A stretch of 64,000 nucleotides of DNA, taken from assembly GCA_951802425.1 (NCBI GenBank), contig OX637798.1, positions 3,038,001 through 3,102,000 on the forward strand, in the 5' to 3' direction. The notes under the pieces were generated by a model, which was not told the origin of the DNA, did not search any database, and saw only the letters and a program-made list of their open reading frames with translations. Positions 44,123 through 54,700 of the stretch are shown here, in pieces. The position numbers were made by a program, and so were the translations under genes. This DNA comes from Clavaria fumosa (lineage: Eukaryota; Basidiomycota; Agaricomycetes; Agaricales; Clavariaceae). The stretch's first letter is position 1. Each line of letters starts with the position of its first letter.

Positions 44123-47048
44123 TTAATCCTGTGCATACACTGCCATAACCAGTGCTCTTCCTCCGCAAGACCTCAGCTGCCCATTTGACATCAATCCAAC
44201 ATTTTCATCTGGTTCACATAGTGCTCCAGTTGTCCTTCCATCATGGTACCAAATTGTCCCATCACTCTCAATCAATCTAGATATGAAATGAAAGCTTCCA
44301 AGATAAACAATCCCCTTAAGATTGAGATAAACTTCACCTCTGTTAGTATCATATTTGATTCTTGGATTGGTTTTTATACTACTTTCTGGATATTCCAACA
44401 CTACCAGCTTGGGTGGTTCATTGTGAGATATGTTTTTGTTCAAATCATGCATGCACCCTGGACAGGATTTCACAACATCATGACCCAAGTTATTCATCCA
44501 CTGGGATGTTGATTGACTACTCTAGGTGGATTCAGCTGGTGATATCACATAGCCAAGTGTATGTTCCATTTCAGGTTCTTTATAAGTGCAATTAGAACAG
44601 ACAATTTGAAAAGATGCAACTACATCATTAGTTTTGAGCATGTCAAAGGCCAATCTGCCTACACTTGCACCTCTGGGGCCTGTAGGATAAGTAAGCTATT
44701 GGATCTGCAGAATGAAGTGCAAATCTAATATCATCCCTGACTTTTTCAAGAGGCACTGAACCCTCCAGATGCTGTTTGAACCCTCTATCCAGAGCAATAA
44801 GGTAGTGATTTCCAAAGTTTCTAAAGTGTCTTGACCAGGCTTTAGGATCCTTAGTCCAAATATGATATAAAATCACAAGGAGTGAGTCATATGCACAGCT
44901 ATAGTTATCTCCATCCCAAATAAGCCTAGTTGGCCCTTCAATATTATTTATAGCAGATGATGATGCAGATATCTTTAGCTTTTTAGAACTTGAATCATCA
45001 TCAACATCATCAAAAGCATGCATTTGTTGTTGCTTCAAAGTCTGACTACCTTTTGCAGGTATATATGATGTGTTGTCCTTCCTAAAAGGTGATCCAGTAC
45101 TGCCTTTGAGCTTGTCTATGATATGCCATGGACTATCTATTACTGACTCTAATACAAGGGGATCCTTATCTGACCATCTGAGTAGCTCATCTGTTTTAGC
45201 TGGAACATAGTCTGCACCTTTCCAGAGTTGAAATAGCTGAAGAATTGCACTTCTTGTGCTACCCTGAATGTGCTCAGGAAGCTTTTCTTCATATTTGAGT
45301 CTGGTGATCTCATCAAGAAGTTCTAGTTCTCTAAATTCCTGCCTGAGATAGCCAGAGCAACCTTTTGTAATCACTCTAGAGTCACATTCTTGTATGATTA
45401 TGGTACCTCCTGCACTAGCACTGCAAGACAATGCAGTGTAATATGCCATATGATTGCTGCAACTGTTCAGATGGACAACATTATATGGTCTGGTCTTTCC
45501 CTGAGAAGCATGGGCAGTCATGGCAAAGTTTGGAAGTGCCCAGACTTGTTGTCTCTCAATAGATGCCCTCAAGTCACTTGGAAAAGTGCATTGAATGGTT
45601 TTCTTGCTTTTTACAATTGGAACCACATTTTCAGGTAATCCAGAAATGTTGACAGTCAAAGGGGGATTATCCAGCCTGATAAATAGAGTGTCAAGCACTT
45701 GCTTGCAATGTGGACCCACTGTTGATTGCCAACCAGCTACAAATCCTTCCTGGCCCTTTGTGATGCAAAGCTCAGTAACATCATTATTTCTAATCATTAT
45801 AGGCATGCCTATGCAAAGAGATAACTTGCCTGGAAAATGCTCAGTTGCTCCAGGATGTACTTTCCAGATTTCCAGCTGATCATCAAAGTTAATCTCACTG
45901 GATGTATGTCTGAGTCTAAAAGATGAATTTGCCTTTCCTTTTCTTCTGTTGACTTGATCAGAATCTTTAGCCCATTTATCAATGGAGTAGAAATTGGTGA
46001 GCTTTTGACCTGTTTCATCTGCAAATCTTTGACATCCAAGCTGATTAATCATGTCTTTTTGGGTATGAATTCCACATATTATTGCCACATTCTTGAAGTA
46101 CTTAGATGATACTTTGGGCTGCTCAGGCTGCATTCCAGCAATCCTTGATCTCAAAAATTTAATGCCCTCTGGTGTACAAGCACCATATCTCATATTAACC
46201 AATGCAGTTCTTAATGCTTTATCTTCTGGAGTCTGTGTCTTTTGTCTCATGCTCTCTCTCAAGATGACAACTGTAGTTACTTGATGCCACAAAGCCTTTC
46301 CAATTGCAGATTCCTGAAGATGTGGTTGTAGTCCAGAGTCAGGTTGTGTTCCTACACCACCACTATATAGAGATGCACCACCAACAGGAGGTAGCTGAGC
46401 AAAATCACCCGAGAATATTATGTTAAGTCCACCAAATGGCAAGTGAGACACAATCATGGCCTTGGCAAGCTGAGAGCTAATTTTATACATATCATGGCAG
46501 GACAGCATTGAAAATATATAGTCAACACCTTCAACCCTTCCTCTGAGCTGAGAAATAGTTACACTTTCATTTTTTGCACTATTATTGCCTGATCTTATTC
46601 CAAGAAATGAATGATATGTTGAGCCACCAAGAAGAGCTGCTGCAGTTCCAGTTGGTGCAAGTACAACAAATCTATGAGACTCATTTCTGTGCTTGAAAAA
46701 TGACATAAGTGCCTTAATGACTTGAGATTTTCCTGTGCCTCCCATACCACCCAGATACATATTCAACTGCTTACATTGAGGGGTTGAAGCATGATTGGCA
46801 ATGATTCTGAATGCTCTTTCTTTCTCAGCATTTTTTAAATTGAAAGTTGTTACAGTTTGATCAATGAACATTTGTGAAGAGTTGGACTTGGCCTTGAAGT
46901 TTTTGGTCAGGTAAGACTGGTCTACAATTCTGACATCATTGGCATTGGGATCTGTATATTCACACAATGGACAAATAGCTGTCCAGTCATCGTGCCACAT
47001 GTCATGTCCATTTATGTGCCAGTTACCTGACCAGTTAGTTAAACCCAC
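44123..47048 (-). pseudogene. Helitron PIF1-like helicase with C-terminal USP-like protease domain
   Basis: The open frame 47048-44643 (801 codons) has helicase motifs GGMGGTGKSQ (Walker A, residues about 100-109), VVLAPTGTAA, IIFSGDFAQLPP (Walker B region) and a late NFAMTAHASQGKT. These are the SF1 PIF1-family motifs of Helitron helicases. Near residue 713-730 begins DGDNYSCAYDSLLVILY, the Cys box of ubiquitin-specific-protease-like domains. After a one-base frameshift (about 44665-44690) the next frame carries a CxxC pair (VCSNC) and a TAG. Then come CPGC and GSFHFISRLIESDGTIWYHD, a plausible His box (His near 44290). The domain order therefore is helicase followed by a deubiquitinase-like fold. 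The frameshift and the stop make it a pseudogene. The first about 30 residues of the open frame come from an inserted inverted-repeat element. Confidence 0.85.
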
Positions 47049-47193
47049 ACAGGTTACAGGTATGGGTATGTGCGGGTATGGGTACAGGTAGAGCCTTGGA
47101 TACCCGTGGGTTACCCATGCTCAGCCCTACTAACTGGTCAGGTAACTGGTCATGTAACTGACATGTGGCGCAGCAACTGGACAGCTATTTGTC
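46970..47193. mobile_element. small inverted-repeat element in the Helitron
   Basis: GACAAATAGCTGTCCAGT at 46970 is mirrored by its reverse complement ending at 47193. The arms pair imperfectly for about 75 bp, through CCACATGTCA and CCAGTTACCTGACCAGTTA. The centre (47049-47130) contains GGGTATGGGTA-type words and a TAGGGCTGAGCATGGG-like end on the minus strand, resembling the hAT-like MITE termini seen elsewhere in the window. No clear target duplication was found. Confidence 0.55.
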
Positions 47194-49921
47194 TGTCATG
47201 TCAGAAAGTCCTTTTTGGTCACTTAAGCTGTGATGCTTGCTTCTGTCTTCAAGGACCTTCTGTCTCTGTTCCTGCACTGCTGTCTTCCAAGCATGGCTTG
47301 ATTATACAACTTCAGGCTGGATTGGGTCAACACAAATTTCACATGGTCCATCTGGGCTGTCATCAAGCCATCCTGCACCTCTAACACTATTCTCTGCTGC
47401 TTCCATTTCAGCTTGCAGTGCCAGACCATGTCTTCCAGGTGTTGTGTACCTATTGATACCATAGTCTTCATCATTAACACCCTCACCATTGCCAAAGTCA
47501 TCACCACAGTTACTTTTATCAATATTTCAACAGCAGTGGTGGTCAACCATGATGGAAAAATGCCTCCCAACTCTGTGCCCTTCTTTAACTGAGTGGAAAA
47601 GTTATCTCTGGCATCATTGCACTCATATCTGATATTGAAATTGTCACTGCCAAGAAGGGACTTTGGGGACAGAGAGTACTACTGCATTACCATGTTGACT
47701 TTGTTTAAGCCTTGGAGAAGTGGCAAAGATTTGAAAAAATGAAATTGATACATGGGATGAGACATTTACAAATCATAGCTTCACCACACATCAACTCAAA
47801 CTCATGGATCCACCCACAAAGTTAGGAACAGTGACATCCTTTCTGGAGTTGTATTGAATGATATGTGTTTCATAAAGTGGAAGAAATTGTTGACCTGGGT
47901 TAGTCTCTACAACATCATCACTGTGGAAATGATTGTTATCAAAATCAAAATCAGAGACAGAGACATCACTGGTAGAGTCATCATAGTCACAGTCACTTTG
48001 TGGTTCTGCCAGTGTCAGCTTTTGCATCAAGGCTGTTTCCCTTTGAGCACCATTTTCAGCATCAGAATCACTGACCTGTTTAAATTGTCTCTTGATTTTT
48101 TTAGCCATTTGTGTCCATTCATAGAGTGTTTTGTCACTGTGCACATCTGGTCTATATATGTAGTCATGTACTGATGAATAGCCCACATATGTTGTTTGGT
48201 CTTTACTTTTGTGCACTAGCACTTTATCTGATTGGTCCACATCCATGTCTTCAGCTGATTTCCAGGCCTTCATGACCTCTCTGACATAATTTTTCCAAAA
48301 TAAAGGGACAAAATTGTGACTGGTATAGTGGTCAGGATTCCGAAGTAGATATAGTGAAGACATTGGTCCACCAATCTCCATCTTTGCTGTCAGACTATTG
48401 ATAATTTGAATGACCAGTTTTCTTGCCTTCTCTTTGTGACTAAGTGAACCTCCCAGCATTGCAGAATTTCACTTGAATACACTTTGGATTGTATCAAATA
48501 TGCTGTATGTTTTCAGGCCAGGCTTGGTTACATAATCTGATACATATGCTATTACAGCCTTAATTGCTGTTCCAGAGGGGAGACTAGTGACATCTGTGTT
48601 GCATCTGAGCAGATAAGTAACAACTGGTGTCAAAGTATTGATCCATGGTTCACCCTTCTTAATATTCAATGCTCCAGTCTTAGGGTCAACCTCTGTCTGC
48701 TCAAACACTTCCCTGGGAAATCTAGCTTTACAGTTTCCATGTTTATTGATGCAGGTAGGTTTGTCCTTTTTATTTGACTTCTCTCCAGTAGTTTGATTTC
48801 TTCTGCAGTTGTGAATATTTGATTTAAAAATGATATCATCTACAGTAAACTTAAATTGGGACCACCAGTCTTTAAGGTCACTGCACTGCTCACAGTTATC
48901 ACCAGGAGTGTTACACAGAGGAGGAGGAGCCTCAGGAAGAGTCTGAACAGGGTCCTTATAGTTTCTGTCACACTTATTAGACTCAATCTGAGCCTCAACT
49001 TCATCCATGCTTCCTGTCAAAAATTCACCAACATGCACACTTTCAAGATACTCAACCAATTTTCTCTGAAAGCCTGAGTTAGGATCCATAATTTTTTCTC
49101 TGATCTCCTGTGGTGACAGTGAACCTCTGATCCACAAAAGTAAATGCAAATGTAATGTAAGTCTACCTTGTTGCTCAACTGTGCCATAAAAGCCACCTGT
49201 TTCACCATAGATGCCAGAATAATCTGTGCCAACACCAAGTACATGCTTGATAAACATTTCACACATCAAATGGAAGAACCTGGCTCCAGCTATTGGATTC
49301 TGAGCTATTAACCTGTATCTCTCACCATAATCTCTCAAGTCAGGACTAAATGTTTCTTGTTTGTCAGCAAAGTACAATGATATTGGATGCTTATTGTCTG
49401 CTGGTGCAAATGTGATAAATCATGAAGGTGCACCCAAGAATGAAGTCAGTGCCCAAATCTCATTGAGCATGTACTTTTTGCTGGTAATTGATCCATTGAC
49501 ACATCCACCAGCATGGTCCAAATCTTTAATCAGCTGGAAGCAGTTTTTCTCTTCATCTGTGTCAGGCATGATTTTTTCACCATCTTCCATTTTCTTTATG
49601 AGTCTTTCAAGTGCATGCAAGTCAACTTCCATAAGCCATTTAGAAATGTCTTCAAACTTTGATCTTTCTGCAAGAAGATAACCACCAGTTGTGCCTTGCT
49701 TTATTTGTTCATGGTTGAAAGCAATCAAAGGAAAATATGGGTCCTTCTGGAATCTTTTGTCATGATACAGGAGCAAATGTCTTTTGTGTGCAATATCTGA
49801 TATATGACCTTCTTGTAATGTGTTTCCAATCCCACCAAGCCCATATGGAAACAGCCAAGGCATCATTTGAGGAAATAGTTGGGGATTTCCATAAATAGAC
49901 CCTGGTTGCTCTTTATGCCCA

Positions 49922-50424
49922 ATTGCCAGTAGGGATCTGCATGGGTAATCCATGGATACTTTTGGGCATATCTGTACTTGTACTCAAAAAAATCTGTACT
50001 CATGTATCCATGGGTCTGGATCCATTCCCACAGATCCAATCCATGAGTACGGATTTGACATGGATTTACTCATGATTTACCCATGGATCTACTTCAAATT
50101 GTGCTACAAGGCATTCCACCTGTCCCCTAAGAAATCCTCACCATCCACAACATCAGGCATCTTCACTGCTGCATTCAGATCTTCATTCCTGACAAGGTTA
50201 AGCTTACTCCAATACCCAAGACACAGCGGAGCATGAGTCAACTGAGCAGAGAGGTGACTGTGCATGTGGCTCAGCAAGAGCCTGCCTCTGCTGAATCCAT
50301 GGATCCACAGATTTTGTACATGAGTACATGGATACCAAATTTGGTATCCGTACTCATATCCGTGGGTATCCGTATCTGTGATCCGCATGGATTAGCCATA
50401 TCCATGCAGATGCCTAATTGCCAG
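49922..50424. mobile_element. hAT-like MITE inserted in Helitron Rep
   Basis: The element is 49930-50416 (487 bp). Termini are TAGGGATCTGCATGG (left) and the reverse complement of TAGGCATCTGCATGG (right). Perfect 8-bp duplications ATTGCCAG flank it (49922-49929 and 50417-50424). Deleting the element and one duplication joins the Rep frame exactly (KGILAI followed by GHKEQPGS). The inside is rich in near-palindromic ATCCATGGGT words and has no transposase. Confidence 0.93.
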
Positions 50425-50911
50425 TATACCTTTGTTGCTTGTCAAATGTCTGAGTGCAATTGCTTTCAAAGCCTTGGCTGTTCAGTTACCATACTCTTCT
50501 CCTGTAAGTCCATGAACAACAAAAGGGCATTTTCCTGTTTCTGTACCATCCTCTAATTCATTGTCATAAGTGGCTGTTGCTTCAGGAGCTTTGTTTGTGA
50601 ATGACTCATGATACTCAATCACAACTGGAGGTCCATTATCAGGATATTTGTCAAGATTTCTCAGATAAATTTCTAGGTCATAATAGTCAGGATGATTGAG
50701 TTTAAGCCACTCTAAGGCTGATTTCACTTTGTCCTTCCTAAATAAAAGTGGAGTCCTTTCCAAATCTGCTTTAGTTGGCTGACAAGGCCCTGTATAGATA
50801 AATGCTAAGACCTCATCCAATTCCTCCATTGATGGTGGTAAAACATCATATACTTTTGGGATGGGATTAGCAAAGGAAATTGCATTTGCTTTCATCTTAT
50901 GGCTTTCATAT

Positions 50912-51293
50912 TACTGTACCATTTAAGTCAATTGACTGGTCACGCATCATGCCCCCCTCAAAATCGGTCAATTTTTTCCCTTGTAATGCATCACATGGCT
51001 GAATGGTCAATTCATGGGACCATTACCAAATTAGGTTTGCCGAAATCCTCTGTTTTGTATTGAATTTTTGGCTCTGGCCTTTTGAATTCTAGGAATGCGG
51101 AAATGGAGAGTGTCTGGCTGGGTAGGCCAAGCTGCAGGATCTTGTCAGGAATTTTGAAGGCCATGGCAGTGAAGTTGTGCAGCAGTCAATTTTTGCTGAT
51201 GTCACATGTCACAGCCATTTTCAGTCAATCTGCCAACCAGTCAATCATGTCACGCATCACACCCACTGGTCAATTGACTTAAATGGTACAGTA
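50912..51293. mobile_element. TIR element with TA flanks inserted in the Helitron
   Basis: The element is 50914-51291 (378 bp). CTGTACCATTTAAGTC at the left end is mirrored at the right end, and the similarity continues for some 40 bp (GTCACGCATCA). TA flanks both sides, as for Tc1/mariner-type insertions. It interrupts the N-terminal region of Rep. No coding capacity. Confidence 0.75.
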
Positions 51294-51743
51294 ACAGCTT
51301 GCCTCTGTTTTGCATTGTTAACTTTCTCAAAAATTGTAATGTGATCTTGACAATTGGAGCACATGTGGTCAGCCAGCATCCTCTGTATTCCTAAAAGTCT
51401 CATTTTTGAATGACAGTAAATTCCATGGCAGTCTGTTATCTTTCTGAGCTCAGATTTGGTCAATGTGGATGGCTTACAGGCTTAGAGGACTTTTTTTGTG
51501 TTATGTAGAATCCAATCAGCAGTTTGTGAATAAGATAGAGAAAATTATGTTTCCTGAACAGGCTTCTTTGCAACAGCAGTCTGAGCAACTGACACTTTCT
51601 GGAGACATGACAATACCAAAATAAGTCAAATTTGACTGAGCCTCCTAGACCACTGTGGCTATATAGCATTTTTCTTGGTTTGCTGTCCTGTGTGAGTGCA
51701 TCAACTATGGACAACATGACTACCAGCATTCACCCAAACCTCG

Positions 51744-54700
51744 ATGTCGAAGCGACCAGAGATACCTAAACATTTCAACTTCAACACGGTTTTTAAACGG
51801 GCCAAGGGAAACGCAAATTCATCGAAGGAACGTTCCCTGCCGTCCGAGTCTACGCAGACATTCCCTGCTATTCCGCCTGGCCCACACTCTATCAATGCAA
51901 TCGCCACATCTCCTGCAGCGCCCACAACTCGACACCCATCTATCGCTGCTGACACCGCAGCAAACGCCCTCTCTGCGCTCACGTCGGACGTCAACCTAAC
52001 GTCTGAGTCGACTGATTCAGTTGCAGCCTCAAATTACTATGTGACAATCGTTGGCTCGACTAAGTCACCCGCAGCCCCGAAGAGCCTCCCAACGGTCAAG
52101 GAGGCGAGTACGATGGCATTTGAAGGGTTCATGACTGCTCTGAAAACTCTCAAGGAATGCGCGGGTGCGTTTCCTCCCTTGAGAGCAACTGTTGGCGGAT
52201 TGCTCGCTTGTATGGAGGTCGTGGACGTACGCAAGTCCCCGATTTCTGATCGAAACAGTGTTCTCTGATATTGTTAATTACACAGCAAGCAATTCAAAAC
52301 AAGGAAGAATTCACCGAAATGGATCGCAAGCTTCAGGCTTTCATCATCATGATCGAGCAGCATAGCAGCGAATCAAACTCATCTCGATTTCGTCACCGCC
52401 TTGACAATTTCGTGAGGTGCGTAGAGGCGATTGGGTTCTTGTACATGCTTTATTGATTCTGGGTCGTGCAGAGCGATCAATCAGCAAACGAAGGCTATTC
52501 AGAGTAGAGCAAGCCATGGACTTATAAGACGCCTTGCTGAGGGATCGAGGGATGCTGGGTATATTGAAGCCTCGTTTCGTACGATTGCCAACCTCTTTGA
52601 TAGTTTCCAGGTGAGAAAACTTAGTGAAGACCAAATGCACGGACTGAAATTAGCTCTAGACTGATGTGGGCTTAAGCACAGAACGTAATACCGAAGACAT
52701 ACTCTCTGTATGTTTTAAGTTCTCAAAGACCATACTGAATTCTAAGGTGTGGTAAACAGAGTGTTCTATTTAAAAAATTACGACGAGCAGAAGCCGCCAA
52801 ATACGACTCGGATGCAGTATTCTCTGGAACATCTGAATTTCTTCAACGCGGCGCGTGCACGGCAGGGACTCGTATAGCTGTCCTGGAGGGTCTCAGGTCA
52901 TGGGCCCATAATACTACAGGTCCGAAAATCTACTGGATGAATGGCATGGCTGGAACGGGAAAAACGACTATCGCATATAGCTTCTGCGAACAGCTACACG
53001 ATGATGGTATCCTCGGAGCCAGTTTCTTCTGCTCTCGTTCACGATCTGATTGCAATGATGTCGGACGCATTTTCCCAACCATTGCTTATGAGCTTGCTCG
53101 ATCCCACGACGCCATCGCTGTTGCGCTCTTGGAGGTATTGAAGAGAGATCCGTCAGCATCTCTTGCTCGGCAGTTCATGGAGCTCATCCTAGGCCCCGTT
53201 CGAATGGCGATGGAAAGGATTGACAAAGCGCTTGTTGTTATCATTGATGCTCTAGATGAATGCAAGGATGACGGCGCTATTCGAATTGTCCTTGGGATTC
53301 TCTTTGGTCATGCACGCCATCTCCCTCTCAAAATCTTCATTACTAGCCGACCAGAGCCACTAATTCTCAAGACTATCATGTCTTGGGCTCCCGAATTACG
53401 CTCTACCTTACACCTCCATGACATCAACAAGGATCTCGTACAAACTGACATTCGATTGTACACGGAAGATAGTCTATCTTGTATTGCTAGGATTTTCGAT
53501 TACGAGCAAGGTTGGCCACCAGAGGGAGCGGTCAACAAGCTTGTACAGCTAGCGGATGGACTGTTCATCTTTGCTGCAACAAGTGTTCGGTACATTGGGC
53601 AGCTTAATGCTAGTCCCCGGACACGGCTCACTCGTATTATCAATTCGCACCCTGCGCCAGAATCTACTGCAAGGACCAAGAATCTTGACGACTTGTACAC
53701 GACAATACTGGATCGTGCATATGACAATTTGGAGCCCTCTGAGGGGTACAATGTTCGCCGTGTCCTCAGGACAATCATCAATGTCAAAAATCCGTTGACT
53801 GTCTGTGGCCTTGCAACTCTGCTGGAATTAGACATGGAGAGTGTCAAGACAGCCCTGACCTCGTTGCACTCTGTAATCTCTGTACCGCCAACATCCGATG
53901 GCGTTGTGTCTGTATTCCATGCATCTTTCCCCGACTTTCTCACAGATCCTAGACGTTGTCGTCCTGATCTGTACCTTGATCGTTCGACGTCGCATCAGAC
54001 CCTCACAATCCAATGTCTCCGACTCATGAACTCTTCTCTCCGAGAGAATATTTGTCGCCTGGATGGACGACCCGCAAACAAGATGCTGATGTCGGACACA
54101 ATCACTCGACACATCTCAAATGGTCTGGCTTATGCCTGCCAACACTGGGCCTCGCATATCCAAACTAAGGATATTGATATAGAAGATATTCGCTCTCTAT
54201 TGGATGGCTTTCTGAATAGCCATCTGTTGCATTGGCTCGAATGTCTTAGTCTTCTGGGTAAATTGGATACTGCAATCGAGTCTTTACGAAAGATAGAGGA
54301 ACATCAACCGGTTTGTGATTTCTGCTCTCCGAATGATCAATATTGATCAACTAGCCTCAGGATCTGACGACGGACGCCCGCCGGTTCGTCCTTGAGAACT
54401 TCGACATCATCAAAGATTATTGTCTTGAAACGTACCATTCAGCATTAGTGTGGATACCGATGAAATCAGTGCTTCGTGACCACTACGCTCGGAGGTCTTG
54501 CCTTCCCAACATTGTCCTAGGGCTGCAAAATACATTCCAGAGTGCATGCGAGAAAGTCATATGTTGCAGCACATCAGTAGACTGCCTGGTGTTATCGAAG
54601 GATGACCGCCGCATTGTGTCGAGTCACTACAACGTAATTCGGATCTGGAATGCAGTGACAGGCGAACTAGAGGGTACGCTCGAGGGAATTTCAGACCGGG

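Larger units (their letters stand above)
47200..51480 (-). pseudogene. Helitron Rep (HUH/Y2) protein, broken
   Basis: Rep segments on the minus strand join across two insertions and several lesions. An N-terminal part carries CHSKMRLLGIQRMLADHMC and SNCQDH (51460-51297). Then come IPKVYDVLPPSMEELDEVLA ... CPFVVHGLTGEEYG (50895-50480), GHKEQPGSIYGNPQLFPQMM and PWLFPYGLGGIG (about 49920-49800). The catalytic region has the HUH-type motif GRLTLHLHLLLW (about 49162-49127) and the paired tyrosines YVSDYVTK (about 48546-48523). The text continues with SLTAKMEIGGPMSSLYLL (47800-48450). Lesions include TGA at 49420-49422 where a conserved Trp is expected (GAPS-stop-FITFAP), TGA at 48469-48471, and further shifts near 47200-47750. 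Rep would nick and join single strands in rolling-circle transposition. Confidence 0.82.
44123..51700 (-). mobile_element. autonomous-type Helitron, decayed, with nested insertions
   Basis: The minus strand carries, in order, Rep-type and PIF1-helicase sequence of a Helitron. First come an N-terminal cysteine-containing region (about 51480-51297) and the Rep segments (50895-47200). PIF1 helicase (47048 to about 44900) and a ubiquitin-protease-like domain (about 44900-44120) follow. Three insertions interrupt it: 50914-51291, 49930-50416 and 46970-47193. Several stops and at least one frameshift show it is inactive. The DNA is strongly CpG-poor. Exact 5' TC and 3' CTRR ends were not determined, so the outer coordinates are approximate. 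Confidence 0.85.
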
